Source: Pseudonocardia kunmingensis (lineage in GTDB: Bacteria; Actinomycetota; Actinomycetes; Mycobacteriales; Pseudonocardiaceae). Taken from it: 64,000 nt of DNA. Positions 45,136 to 54,859 of the stretch are shown here, piece after piece. Positions within the stretch are counted from its first letter, which is position 1. Every line of letters starts with the position of its first letter. The notes beneath the pieces are model-generated. The model ran no database searches, was not told where the DNA came from, and was given only the letters and a program-made list of their open reading frames with translations. The stretch lies in the NCBI RefSeq assembly GCF_006716445.1, contig NZ_VFPA01000002.1:248001-312000 (forward strand), read 5' to 3'. Made by a program: the position numbers and the translations under genes.

Positions 45136-46956
45136 TCACCCCTCGTGCACGGCGCGCAGGTCCAGCACCAGCTCGGCCGGGGCTCCGTCCACCAGCCGCA
45201 CCGGGATGCCCCAGTCCTGCTGGTAGCGGTGGCAGGCGGCGAAGACGCCGTCGCCGTCGTCGCAGGCGGCGGCGGCCACGCTGACCTGCAGGACGCCCTC
45301 GCCCGGCCCGTCGGCGGCGAACCGCAGCGCGCGGTCGAGACCGGGCGCCGTGCCCGTCCCGGCGGCCAGCAGTCCGGGCGGCGACGCGGCCACGGTGAGC
45401 GAGGTCGGGTCCCCGAACCGGGTGTCGAGGTGCTGGCCGGTCGGCGGGGTGAAGTCGATCCGCAGCGCGAGCGCGCCGGGGGAGAGGTCGGTGCGGGCGC
45501 GCCGCACGCGGTGAGCGCCGGCGTCGACCCGCGTGCTCGCGGGGATCGGGACCCGCACGAGCCGGTGCGCGGCGGACTCGACCACGACGAGGTGCTCGCC
45601 GTCGACGACCACGTCGCTCGGCTCGCGCAGGTCGCGGGCGAGGGTGCCGACGGTGCGGGTGGCCGGGTCGTAGCGGCGCACGGCACCGTTGTAGGTGTCG
45701 GCCAGGGCCACCGAGCTGTCGGGGAGGACGGCGACGCCGAGCGGGTGCTGCAGCAGCGCCTGGTCGGCCGGGCCGTCGCGGAAGCCGAAGTCGAACAGGC
45801 CCTGCCCGACGGCGGTGGCCACCTCCGCCCCGGCCGCCGGGGCGGGCGCCACGGCGCGCAGGGCGGAGGTCTCCGCGTCGGCGACCCACAGCGTGGCGTC
45901 GGGCCCGGTCGCGAGCCCGGACGGCTGGGCGAGGAACGCGTCGGCGCGCGGCCCGTCGCGCAGGCCCTCGTTCGTGGTGCCGGCGAGCACGGTGAGCACA
46001 CCGGTGGCCGGGTCGAACGACCACAGCTGGTGGCTGCCCGCCATCGCGACGACCACGCGGTCCTGCCACCAGGCCAGGTCCCACGGCGAGGACAGCTCGC
46101 CTGCGCCCGCGCCGACCTCCACCCGGGTGCGCAACTGCTCGCCGGTCCCGGCGAGCGTGGTGACGGCGCCGTCGGCCAGGCGCAGGCCGCGCAGCGCGTG
46201 GTTGACGGTGTCGGCGACGACCACGTCGTACCCGGCCGCCGCGGCCACCGGCTCCGGGAGCAGCAGCAGGCCCTGCGGCTCGGAGAAGCGGGCCGGCGCG
46301 TCGGACAGGCCGCGTTCGCCGGTGCCGATCCGCCGCCGCTCGGTGACCAGGTCGGGTTCCAGCTCGACGAGCTGGTGGTGGGCCGTGTCGGACACGAGGA
46401 ACGTGCCGCCGGGCAGCGCGACCACCTTGCCCGGGAAGCGCAGCGCCGTCGCCGGCTCGGGCGGTGCGACGTAGGGCCCGTCGCCCCTGCGCAGCGTGCC
46501 CGCGGCCTCGTGCTCGGCCACCAGCTCCTCGACCAGCACGTCCAGCCCGTGCGCGTGCCCCTCGCCGGAGAGCTGCGCGACGACGTACCCGGCCGGGTCG
46601 ACGACGACCAGCGTCGGCCAGGCGCGGGCGGCGTAGGCGTCCCACGTCACCAGCTCCGGGTCGTCGAGCACCGGGTGGTGCACCGCGTAGCGCTCGACGG
46701 CGGCCTCGACGGCGTCCGGGTCGGCCTCGTGCACGAACTTCGGCGAGTGCACGCCGATGGTCACCAGCACGTCGGCGTGGCGCTGCTCGAGCTCGCGGAG
46801 CTCGTCGAGGACGTGCAGGCAGTTGATGCAGCAGAACGTCCAGAAGTCCAGCAGCACGATCTTGCCGCGCAGCTCGGCGAGCGAGAGCTCGGCACCGCCG
46901 GTGTTCAGCCAGCGCCGCCCCCGCAGCTCCGGCGCCCGTACCCGTGATCGACCCAC
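45136..46956 (-). CDS. Thioredoxin-like / NHL-repeat protein (NHLRC2-like)
   Basis: The protein joins an N-terminal thioredoxin-like domain (ELRGRRWLNTGGAELSLAEL, KIVLLDFWTFCCINCLHVLDEL with a CCxxC-type active site) to a six-bladed NHL beta-propeller (blades such as VSDTAHHQLVELEPD, VVADTVNHALRGLRLADG, VALADTYNGAVRRYDP). A C-terminal all-beta domain with a VHEG end follows. Human NHLRC2 has the same arrangement; the function in bacteria is unknown. GTG 46956 gives 606 residues and starts at the conserved APELRGRRWLNTGG region; the frame runs on to 47049 through a hairpin-rich segment that I judge non-coding. Confidence 0.85.
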   Translation of the reverse strand: MGRSRVRAPELRGRRWLNTGGAELSLAELRGKIVLLDFWTFCCINCLHVLDELRELEQRHADVLVTIGVHSPKFVHEADPDAVEAAVERYAVHHPVLDDPELVTWDAYAARAWPTLVVVDPAGYVVAQLSGEGHAHGLDVLVEELVAEHEAAGTLRRGDGPYVAPPEPATALRFPGKVVALPGGTFLVSDTAHHQLVELEPDLVTERRRIGTGERGLSDAPARFSEPQGLLLLPEPVAAAAGYDVVVADTVNHALRGLRLADGAVTTLAGTGEQLRTRVEVGAGAGELSSPWDLAWWQDRVVVAMAGSHQLWSFDPATGVLTVLAGTTNEGLRDGPRADAFLAQPSGLATGPDATLWVADAETSALRAVAPAPAAGAEVATAVGQGLFDFGFRDGPADQALLQHPLGVAVLPDSSVALADTYNGAVRRYDPATRTVGTLARDLREPSDVVVDGEHLVVVESAAHRLVRVPIPASTRVDAGAHRVRRARTDLSPGALALRIDFTPPTGQHLDTRFGDPTSLTVAASPPGLLAAGTGTAPGLDRALRFAADGPGEGVLQVSVAAAACDDGDGVFAACHRYQQDWGIPVRLVDGAPAELVLDLRAVHEG

Positions 46957-46998
46957 GAGCAGGCCAACACGGCGGCCCGCGCCGGTGTTCCGGACGCT

Positions 46999-47064
46999 CG
47001 CACACACCTTCCAGGGCTCGCACACACGACAGGACGTGTGTGCCGGCACGTGGAGGTGTGTGCG
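46999..47064. other. Nested hairpin upstream of the NHL gene
   Basis: The outer arms CGCACACACCT (46999-47009) and AGGTGTGTGCG (47054-47064) enclose the inner arms GCACACACG (47020-47028) and CGTGTGTGC (47035-47043). The left arms also form a direct repeat, GCTCGCACACAC, 20 bases apart. It could be a terminator of the minus-strand remnant upstream or a leader control structure of the NHL gene. Confidence 0.5.
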
Positions 47065-47073
47065 GGCGCCGGG

Positions 47074-47277
47074 TCAGCGATCGTCGGTCTCGCGCTCCTG
47101 CTGCTCGCGCAGCGCCGTGCCGGCGGGTTCGGGATCGACCAGCGGGCCGTGGCGGAAACGGCCGTGCCGCGGGCCGGGCCCGCCTCTGCCCCGTCGACGA
47201 GGCGGTGATCGGTGCGAGCCGCACGCCAGGCACGTCGGAACGGCCCTCGGGTACTTCTCGCTGCGATCACGGCGCTG
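47074..47277 (-). pseudogene. Possible C-terminal remnant of an unrecognised gene
   Basis: On the minus strand a frame ending at TGA 47076-47074 reads PRHGRFRHGPLVDPEPAG and then ALREQQERETDDR, which looks like the charged tail of a real small protein. No start codon is available, and the frame is cut on its 5-prime side by the 63-bp element at 47278. I do not recognise the family. It may equally be chance. Confidence 0.22.
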
Positions 47278-47340
47278 TGATCACGGTGAGTCGCACCTCT
47301 GGGTGGTTCCTACCGCCGTGGTGTGCTGCTCGCAACGATC
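47278..47340 (-). repeat. 63-bp element, left copy (inverted)
   Basis: Read on the minus strand this runs from GATCGTTGCGAGC to ACTCACCGTGATCA. By hand alignment, without gaps, 43 of 63 bases match the copy at 47760-47822. The unit is itself an imperfect palindrome (GATCG..CGAGC ... CTCA..GATCA). Confidence 0.5.
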
Positions 47341-47759
47341 GGCCGTCCCGGGGACGGCGAGCGGGGCGGCGGGGAGCCGGAGCGCCCCGACCGCACGCCC
47401 CGCAAGCCCGAGTGGGACCGCTTCACCGTCACGTTCACCGACGGCGGGCACCTGCGGCTGTTCGACAAGCGGCGGCTGGGCCGCGTCCGCCTGGAGCCGG
47501 ACCTGTCCGTGCTCGGGCCGGACGCGGAGACGATCGGCCGCGACGAGTTCCGCACCCGCGTTGCGCGCAGCCGCGCCCCGGTGAAGGCCCGGCTTCTCGA
47601 CCAGGGCGTGCTGGCCGGGGTGGGCAACCTGCTGGCCGACGAGATCCTCTGGCAGGCCGCCGTCCGGCCCGCCGCGCCCGCCGACGAGCTGGGCGGGCCC
47701 GCCCTCGACCGCCTGCACGCCGCGATGGGCCGGGCGATCGGCCGCCCTGGCCCGGTGCT
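47341..47759 (+). pseudogene. Fpg/Nei-family DNA glycosylase remnant
   Basis: The frame contains the middle of a formamidopyrimidine/endonuclease VIII glycosylase: FTVTFTDGGHLRLFDKRRLG (about 47421-47480), then RSRAPVKARLLDQGVLAGVG with NLLADEILWQ, the helix-two-turn-helix DNA-binding motif with its conserved Lys and Asn. The N-terminal catalytic Pro/Glu region and the C-terminal zinc finger are both missing. Intact proteins have about 270 residues; about 140 codons remain. Both ends coincide with copies of the 63-bp element. No repair activity is expected. Confidence 0.7.
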
Positions 47760-47822
47760 GATCGCTCCGAGCGGCACACGACGGTTGTCGTCACCGCGCT
47801 GGTGTGCTTCTCATGCCGATCA
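47760..47822 (+). repeat. 63-bp element, right copy
   Basis: It runs from GATCGCTCCGAGCGGCACAC to TCATGCCGATCA, the partner of the inverted copy at 47278-47340. It overlaps the first bases of the following hairpin by two bases. Confidence 0.5.
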
Positions 47823-47860
47823 GACCCCCGGTGTGCGGCGAGCCGAACACCGGGGGTCTG
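47821..47860. terminator. Perfect 13-bp hairpin
   Basis: CAGACCCCCGGTG (47821-47833) pairs perfectly with CACCGGGGGTCTG (47848-47860) around 14 bases. It lies downstream of the minus-strand PAP2 gene (stop at 47948) and can end its transcript. The bases 47861-47947 hold nothing recognisable. Confidence 0.55.
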
Positions 47861-47947
47861 AGGGGCGACTCGCGCTCGCTGGCCCGCACCGCGGAGAGCG
47901 CGCGGGTGCGACGTGCACGCCCGCACCGGAGACGGCGGCGCGCCACC

Positions 47948-48685
47948 TCAGCCCGGCGTCGCGTCGCTCCCGCGCGTGAGGTGTCGTGCGGAGCGGGCGC
48001 GCCACCAGCTCCACACCGCCACGCACAGCGCGAGCCAGGCACCGCCGACGAGCCAGCCGGCGAGGACGTCGCTGAACCAGTGCACGCCCAGGTAGATGCG
48101 GGTGAGGCCGACGGCGGCCACCCACAGCGCGGCGCCCAGCACCATCACGACGCGGGCCGCGGGACCGCGGCCCGCCCAGGCGAGCACGACGAGCGTGCCG
48201 ATCACGACGATCGCCATCGTCGCGTGCCCGGACGGCAACGACTCGTTGCCCGCGTGCACCAGCCGGCCGTCGAGCGGGGGACGGGGGCGGTCCAGCAGCT
48301 CCTTGAGCGCGCGGAAGGCGGCGGCCCCGCCCGCCATGGCGACGACGGCGAGCACGGCGTCGGCGCGGCGCCCTGCAGCCCAGGACCAGATCCCGACCGC
48401 GGTGGCGAGCAGCGCCATCGACACCGTGCTGCCCAGCTCGGTGACGACGACGGCGAGCGCGGTCAGGGTGTCGGTGCGGGACCGGATCGACCCGCCGAGC
48501 AGCTCGCCGTCCAGGTGCGCCGGACCGACCCCGGTGAACGCGGCCCACAGGCCCGCCAGCGCCGCGATGCCCAGCAGTACGGCGACGCCTGCGCCGAGGC
48601 CTGGGCGCGGCGCGGGGACGGCCGCGGGCCCGCGCAGCCCGGCCGGTGGCGCCGCGCCCGGCCCGTCGTCGTGCAGTTCCTGCAC
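47948..48685 (-). CDS. PAP2-family phosphatase, membrane protein
   Basis: This 245-residue protein with about six membrane helices carries the three PAP2 motifs: KELLDRPRPP (about 124-133), PSGHATMA (about 150-157) and RIYLGVHWFSDVLAGW (about 194-209), with catalytic His in the last two. It dephosphorylates lipid pyrophosphates or phosphatidates at the outer membrane face; substrate unknown. GTG 48685 follows GGAGGAG at five bases and is preferred over 48706, which would leave one base after the pgi stop. Co-directional with pgi. Confidence 0.88.
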   Translation of the reverse strand: MQELHDDGPGAAPPAGLRGPAAVPAPRPGLGAGVAVLLGIAALAGLWAAFTGVGPAHLDGELLGGSIRSRTDTLTALAVVVTELGSTVSMALLATAVGIWSWAAGRRADAVLAVVAMAGGAAAFRALKELLDRPRPPLDGRLVHAGNESLPSGHATMAIVVIGTLVVLAWAGRGPAARVVMVLGAALWVAAVGLTRIYLGVHWFSDVLAGWLVGGAWLALCVAVWSWWRARSARHLTRGSDATPG

Positions 48686-48707
48686 CCGCTCTCCTCCGAT
48701 GTGCACG

Positions 48708-50381
<1,674 letters not shown>

Positions 50382-50444
50382 GCGGCCATCCTGCCGCCTC
50401 CGCCCGCGTGCCGACGTCCGGGACGCGCCCTCGCCGGTTCGCTC

Positions 50445-51656
50445 CTACGGCAACCAGCCCAGCAGCTCGTCGACCAGCAGCCCGTCCTCGGGCAGGCGGA
50501 TCTCGGTGACCCCGCCGTTGCCGAGGTCGTGCAGGTCCAGGCCGAGGGAGCCGGGGCGGCCGGCGTACACTGCGGGATCGTCGCCCGGCGCCCACGCCAC
50601 GGTGTCCCGCGCGGCGATCGGCGGGGGCCCGGTGTCGAAGGCCGGGGCGAGCTGGTGCACGTCGCCGGTCCGCGCGTCGCGGCGTTCGGTCGGGTGGAGC
50701 TCGCCGGACGCGGCCTCCGTGAGCACGACGATGTCGCAGGAACCGGGGACGAACCGGGCACCGAACGCGAGGTCGGCACCCGCCGGTGCGAGCTCGGCCG
50801 CCGCCGTCATCGCGGCGCCCGGGTCGCCGGCGGTGAGCGCGGCGGCGTCGACCGCGAAGAGGCCGTTGCCTTCGTCGCGGCCGGGTCCGATGATCACACG
50901 ACCGCCGCACTCGTCGTGCAGGCGCCAGCGGACGGGGGAGTCGTCGAGCCGCACGGACCCGCCCTCGACGGTCGCGACCGTCGTCGTGTCCGGCGGTACC
51001 GGGTCCGGCCGCTCACCCTCCTCGACGCTGATGCTGGAGGGCATCTCCACCACCCGGTCGAACACCAGGCGGGTGCTGTCCACCCAGCGCGGGCAGGTCA
51101 GCTCGGAGGACGCGGCGACGCTCGGCACGGGAGCCGCCGGCGGTGGTGCACCCGGAACCGGGATGCTGATCCCGCCGCTGCTCCGGTGGTAGGGCGCGCT
51201 GTTCACCTCGTCGATCTGCACCACCGTGCCGTCCAGGCCCGCCACGAAGGTCGTGCGGGCGCCGCGGCTGAACGTCACCAGCCGCCCGCCGTCCGGCGAC
51301 CACGCGAGGCAGCCGACTCCGGCGCCCCCGGGAACGGGTGCCACGGCGCGCTCCTCCCCGGTGTCCAGGACGCGCAGCGTGAGGCTCCCGTCCTTGCCGG
51401 CCCAGGCCAGCGTCGTCCGGTCCGGGGAGAGCGCCGCCTGCTCGACACCGGTGACGACGGTCGTGGTGCGGGGCAGGCCGTCCACGGCGCTGATCGTGAA
51501 CACCGTGCCGCCTGTCCCGTCGAGGGCGAGCAGCCGACCCGAGAGCGGCGGGCCGGGGGGCCCGGTGACCGGTGGCTCGCCGCCGTCCGAACCGCAGGCG
51601 GCGAGCGCGCCGACGAGGACGAGGACACTCGGCAGAAGGGTCAGCCGTCCGGGCAC
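50445..51656 (-). CDS. Beta-propeller-like lipoprotein
   Basis: The 403-residue protein has a lipoprotein signal (LLPSVLVLVGALAACGSDGG, lipobox Cys near 21) and short beta-propeller-type repeats: AALSPDRTTLAWAGKDGSLTL, then CLAWSPDGGRLVTFS, as in WD40/PD40 domains. It should sit on the outer face of the membrane. I do not recognise a specific family. GTG 51656 follows GGAGG. A 63-base gap separates it from pgi on the same strand. Confidence 0.72.
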   Translation of the reverse strand: MPGRLTLLPSVLVLVGALAACGSDGGEPPVTGPPGPPLSGRLLALDGTGGTVFTISAVDGLPRTTTVVTGVEQAALSPDRTTLAWAGKDGSLTLRVLDTGEERAVAPVPGGAGVGCLAWSPDGGRLVTFSRGARTTFVAGLDGTVVQIDEVNSAPYHRSSGGISIPVPGAPPPAAPVPSVAASSELTCPRWVDSTRLVFDRVVEMPSSISVEEGERPDPVPPDTTTVATVEGGSVRLDDSPVRWRLHDECGGRVIIGPGRDEGNGLFAVDAAALTAGDPGAAMTAAAELAPAGADLAFGARFVPGSCDIVVLTEAASGELHPTERRDARTGDVHQLAPAFDTGPPPIAARDTVAWAPGDDPAVYAGRPGSLGLDLHDLGNGGVTEIRLPEDGLLVDELLGWLP

Positions 51657-51717
51657 CGCGCCTCCGTCGTCCTGGGGTGTCGAGGATCATGTCACCGGCC
51701 AGGAACCGTGCCACCCT

Positions 51718-52512
51718 TCACGGCGCGCCCGCAGCCGCGACGTGCGGGGCGTCGCTCGTCCGTTCCCACAGGGCGATGCCGCCCAGCAGCCCGGAGATGT
51801 TGGGGATCACCGTCCGGTTCGGGCCGATCGTCTCCGGGTCGAGCTTCTTGGCGTTGCCGCCCCCGACGTAGAGGTGGTCGGGCAGCACCATCGCCTCGAA
51901 CGCGTCCAGCGCCTCGAGCACGCGTGCCCGCCAGGCGTCCTTGCCGATCTTCTGGCGCTCGTTGTCGCCGCAGGCGACCTCGATGGACGTGCCGCCGAAC
52001 GTGCCGTGCGACAGCTCCATGTGCGGCAGCAGCGCACCGTCGTAGAACACCGCGCACCCGACCCCGGTGCCCAGCGTGACCACCAGTTCCATGCCGTGGC
52101 CGGACACGACGGCGCAGCCCTGCACGTCGGCGTCGTTGGCCACGCGCGTCGGCCGGCCGAACCGCTCGGCGAGCGCGGCCTGCAGCTCGAACCCGGTCCA
52201 CTGGGCCACCAGCTCCGCGTCCGGCGGCAGCCCCGGACCGCGGCGGGAGAACGCGGGCACCTCGCGCACCCGGCCGCTGCGGATCGCTCCCGGGAACCCG
52301 ACGGACACGCGGTCGTGCGCGGGCTGGGTCGCGGCGAGCGCGGAGAGCTCGGCCAGCAGGACCGGCGGGGTGCACGGGTAGGGGGTCTCGCGGCGGGTGC
52401 GGTCGGAGACCATCTCGCCGTCGGGGGACAGCACGATCGCCTTGAGCCCGGACCCGCCGATGTCGATGGCCAGAGTGCGCGGTCCGGTGTCCTTCTCGTA
52501 CGCCTGCTCCAC
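51718..52512 (-). CDS. ppgK: ROK-type kinase, probable polyphosphate glucokinase
   Basis: This kinase phosphorylates glucose with polyphosphate or ATP. The 264 residues have the phosphate-1 motif LAIDIGGSGLKAIVLSPDGE (about 14-33), VSVGFPGAI (about 69-77), RVANDADVQGCAV (about 123-135) and VTLGTGVGCAVFYDGALLPH (about 145-164). The family CxCGxxGC zinc motif of classical ROK kinases is absent, as in actinobacterial PpgK. GTG 52512 is eight bases after TACCGT on the minus strand. Its neighbour pgi uses the product. Confidence 0.85.
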   Translation of the reverse strand: MEQAYEKDTGPRTLAIDIGGSGLKAIVLSPDGEMVSDRTRRETPYPCTPPVLLAELSALAATQPAHDRVSVGFPGAIRSGRVREVPAFSRRGPGLPPDAELVAQWTGFELQAALAERFGRPTRVANDADVQGCAVVSGHGMELVVTLGTGVGCAVFYDGALLPHMELSHGTFGGTSIEVACGDNERQKIGKDAWRARVLEALDAFEAMVLPDHLYVGGGNAKKLDPETIGPNRTVIPNISGLLGGIALWERTSDAPHVAAAGAP

Positions 52513-52520
52513 GTCGCGGG

Positions 52521-52526
52521 ACGGTA
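52521..52526 (-). promoter_or_regulatory. Leaderless promoter -10, ppgK
   Basis: Minus-strand TACCGT, eight bases before GTG 52512. Confidence 0.4.
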
Positions 52527-52543
52527 ACCGGCCAGGGGAACGG

Positions 52544-52577
52544 CCGCACCTCCCGGCCGCGCGGGCGGGAGGTGCGG
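52544..52577 (-). terminator. Hairpin after the RidA gene
   Basis: CCGCACCTCCC (52544-52554) pairs perfectly with GGGAGGTGCGG (52567-52577) around 12 bases, eight bases past the RidA stop codon. Confidence 0.65.
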
Positions 52578-52585
52578 CGGGCGCG

Positions 52586-52981
52586 TCAGCCGCGCACCGC
52601 GACGGCGTCGACCTCGAACAGCATCCCCGGCAGGGCGAGCGCGGCCACGCCGATGAGGGTCTGGGCCGGCGGCCGGTCGCCCCAGATGCGGTGCAGGTGC
52701 GCGCCCACGACGGCGAGCTTGTCGAGGTCGTGGTCGACGACGTAGGTGCCGAGCCGCGCGACGTCGCCGTAGCCGAGGCCGACGGCGGCGAGCGCCGTGC
52801 CGAGGTGCGCGAACGCGGTGTCGACCTGGGTCTCGAAACCGCCCGGGACGGGCTGCCCGGCGGCGTCGGAGCCGTACTGGCCGCCGACGAGGACGAGCTC
52901 GCCGCGGACAGCCGCCACGTGGCTGTAGCCGAACGGCACCGGGTCGTGCAGCTCGGTGGGGTTGACGATGGTCAGGGACAC
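52586..52981 (-). CDS. RidA family protein
   Basis: The 131-residue protein belongs to the YjgF/YER057c/UK114 (Rid) superfamily: GYSHVAAVRGELVLVGGQYG (about 18-37), AFAHLGTALAAVGLGYGDVA and the C-terminal RPPAQTLIGVAALALPGMLFEVDAVA. Archetypal RidA hydrolyses reactive enamine/imine intermediates using an Arg in the R-x-x-x-E region; that Arg aligns with RPPAQT here, but assignment to the RidA or Rid1-7 subgroup is open. The GTG follows AGGAGG at five bases. It is second in an operon with an Rrf2 regulator (43-base gap). Confidence 0.87.
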   Translation of the reverse strand: MSLTIVNPTELHDPVPFGYSHVAAVRGELVLVGGQYGSDAAGQPVPGGFETQVDTAFAHLGTALAAVGLGYGDVARLGTYVVDHDLDKLAVVGAHLHRIWGDRPPAQTLIGVAALALPGMLFEVDAVAVRG

Positions 52982-53024
52982 GGGTTCCTCCTGGTGGGGG
53001 GTGGGTGCGGTCTCGTGGGCGCTC

Positions 53025-53510
53025 TCAGGTGCGGGACGCCGCCAGCCAGCCGCGGATCCGCTCCGGCACGTCGGGCGCGCGTTCGCGCACCGCTCCCGCG
53101 ATGTCGGCGACCGTGCGCGCGGCCAGCGCGGAGCGCCAGGCGAGCTCGGCACCGCGCATCGCCTCGTCGATGAGGCACGGGCCCGGATCGGCCGCGGGGT
53201 CGCCGGCCCCCGGCCCGCGACGGCGGATCTCCGCGCACCGGAACGCCGGGTCCGGGCCCTCGATCGCGACGACCACGTCCATGAACGTGATCTGCTCCGG
53301 GGGGCGGGCCAGCCGGAACCCGCCCCGCGGCCCGGGCACCGACACGACGATCCCGGCACGGGCGAGCGCCTGCAGCTGCTTGTTGAAGTACACCGGCGGG
53401 AGATCGTGGTAGGCGGCGAGGCGGGCGGCGGGCACGGCCCGACCCGCGCCGCCGAGCGCGAGGTCGACGCAGCAGTGCAGGGCCCACTCGACGCCCTCGC
53501 CCATCCGCAT
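53025..53510 (-). CDS. Rrf2-family transcription regulator
   Basis: The 161-residue protein shows the winged-helix GEGVEWALHCCVDLAL (about 4-19), the recognition region YHDLPPVYFNKQLQALARAG (about 34-53) and the wing VPGPRGGFRLARPPEQITFM (about 58-77). Only Cys92 and Cys112 lie in the region where IscR/NsrR have three cluster cysteines, so an iron-sulfur cofactor is uncertain. A perfect palindrome covers its promoter, indicating autorepression, and it is co-transcribed with the RidA gene. Confidence 0.9.
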   Translation of the reverse strand: MRMGEGVEWALHCCVDLALGGAGRAVPAARLAAYHDLPPVYFNKQLQALARAGIVVSVPGPRGGFRLARPPEQITFMDVVVAIEGPDPAFRCAEIRRRGPGAGDPAADPGPCLIDEAMRGAELAWRSALAARTVADIAGAVRERAPDVPERIRGWLAASRT

Positions 53511-53511
53511 A

Positions 53512-53550
53512 CCTGGATACTACTTATCCAGGATGGCTCCGCTCTAGGCT
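53512..53550. promoter_or_regulatory. Rrf2 operator over the -10 of its own gene; promoter of the SWIM operon
   Basis: CCTGGATA (53512-53519) and TATCCAGG (53525-53532) form a perfect 8-bp dyad with a 5-base spacer, right before ATG 53510. On the minus strand its centre contains TAGTAT (53522-53517), six bases from that ATG, so bound repressor would mask the -10. On the plus strand TAGGCT (53545-53550) is seven bases before ATG 53558 of the five-gene operon, so the operator lies at about its -35 region and could control both directions. Confidence 0.7.
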
Positions 53551-53557
53551 GACGCCG

Positions 53558-54859
53558 ATGGCCTGGGACGAGGAACGCGTGCTCGCCCTCGCGCCCGATC
53601 CGGCGTCGGGGGCCGCCGGCCGCGGCCTGGCGGTGCCCGCGCGGTGGACGGGGCTCGGGGCGTCCGACGCCGCCGTGTGGGGCGCGTGCCGGGGCAGCGG
53701 GACGAACCCGTACCAGGTGTGCGTCGATCTCGGGGGAGACCTCGCGCCGGCTGCGTTCCGGTGCTCGTGCCCGAGCCGCAGGTCCCCGTGCAAGCACGCG
53801 CTCGGCCTGCTGCTGCTGTGGGTGCAGGACGCGGTCCCGGCCGCCGCCGAGCCGGAATGGGCGCGCGCGTGGCGGGCCGAGCGGGCCGGGCGCCGGAGCG
53901 CTCGCGCGCCGGGGGCGCCGCCCCGCGACCCCGAGGCCGCCGCGCGGCGGGCCGAGCAGCGGGCGCAGCGCGTCGAGGCGGGTGCGGCCGAGCTGCGGGA
54001 GTGGCTGGCCGACCGGATCCGCGGTGGCCTGGGCAGCGCGGCGAGCGACGGTGCGGAGGAGCTCTACGGCGTGGCCGCGCGGATGGTCGACGCCCAGGCA
54101 CCCGGCCTCGCGAGCGGGTTGCGCCGCGCCGCCGCCGGGATCGGGCGGGGGCGCGACTGGCCGGGCCGGCTGCTGTCCGAGCTCGCCCTGCTGCACGTGC
54201 TCGCCGAGGCGGGCGCTCGGCTCGCGGAGCTGCCCGCCGACCTCGCCGCCACCGTCCGCACCCGGCTCGGCTTCCCCGTCGAGACCGCCGACGTCCTCGC
54301 GAACGGGGAGCGCGTGGCCGACGACTGGCTGGTCGCGGGCGTCGCCGACGAGGTGACCGAGCGGCTCACCACCCGCCGCACCTGGCTGCGCGGGCGGGCG
54401 AGCGGGCGGCCGGCGCTGCTGCTGTCGTTCGCACCGCCCGGCCAGCCGCTGCCCGGGGTGCTGCCGGTCGGCCACCGCGTCCGCGGTGAGCTGGCCTTCT
54501 ACCCCGGCACGGTCCCGCTGCGGGCGCTCGCGGCCGACGTCGACGAGCCCGTCCGGTCGGAACCACCGGTGGGCGACGGGGTCGGGGCGGCGTGCGCGTC
54601 GTTCGCGGCGGCGCTGGCCGCCGATCCCTGGCTGGACCGCTGGCCCCTGCTGCTCGCCGGCGTCGCCCCGGTGCCCGACGGCGACGGCTGGGCGCTCGTC
54701 GACGCCGACGGAGCCGCGCTCCCGCTGGCCGAGCGCGCCGACCCGTGGCCGCTGCTCGCGGTGTCGGCGGGCGCCGGGGTGACCGTCGCCGGCGAGTGGA
54801 CGGGCGGCGGCCTGCGTCCGTTGACGGTGTGGGAGCAGGACCGGGCGGTACGGCTGTGA
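53558..54859 (+). CDS. SWIM zinc-finger protein
   Basis: The 433-residue protein has a SWIM zinc finger, Cys69-x-Cys71-x6-Cys78-x-His80 in FRCSCPSRRSPCKHALGLLL, a DNA- or protein-binding element. A charged helical stretch follows (about 110-150), then a larger C-terminal region with short WLAG-type segments (PWLDRWPLLLAGVAPVPDGD, about 355-374) of unknown fold. It is the first gene of a five-gene operon in which each next start overlaps the previous stop. A leaderless promoter (TAGGCT-N7-ATG) precedes it. Role inferred: substrate or nucleic-acid recognition for the MoxR/VWA machine. Confidence 0.87.
   Translation: MAWDEERVLALAPDPASGAAGRGLAVPARWTGLGASDAAVWGACRGSGTNPYQVCVDLGGDLAPAAFRCSCPSRRSPCKHALGLLLLWVQDAVPAAAEPEWARAWRAERAGRRSARAPGAPPRDPEAAARRAEQRAQRVEAGAAELREWLADRIRGGLGSAASDGAEELYGVAARMVDAQAPGLASGLRRAAAGIGRGRDWPGRLLSELALLHVLAEAGARLAELPADLAATVRTRLGFPVETADVLANGERVADDWLVAGVADEVTERLTTRRTWLRGRASGRPALLLSFAPPGQPLPGVLPVGHRVRGELAFYPGTVPLRALAADVDEPVRSEPPVGDGVGAACASFAAALAADPWLDRWPLLLAGVAPVPDGDGWALVDADGAALPLAERADPWPLLAVSAGAGVTVAGEWTGGGLRPLTVWEQDRAVRL

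Noticed and set aside
46957..47049. N-terminal extension of the NHL protein to ATG 47049
   Set aside because: The segment is the nested hairpin and encodes a Cys/Arg-rich stretch unlike family N-termini.
47288..47331. Direct-repeat interpretation of the sequences flanking the Fpg/Nei fragment
   Set aside because: In direct orientation only about 64 percent of 55 bases match; in inverted orientation a full 63-base unit aligns with conserved ends, so the inverted reading is kept.
47323..47979. 218-residue intact protein covering the Fpg/Nei fragment
   Set aside because: The last about 70 codons run through the 63-bp element and a terminator hairpin and match nothing; both functional ends of the enzyme are missing.
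53025..53510. Iron-sulfur IscR/NsrR identity for the Rrf2 protein
   Set aside because: Only two cysteines (92 and 112) lie in the cluster region instead of three in the usual spacing, so the general family name is used.
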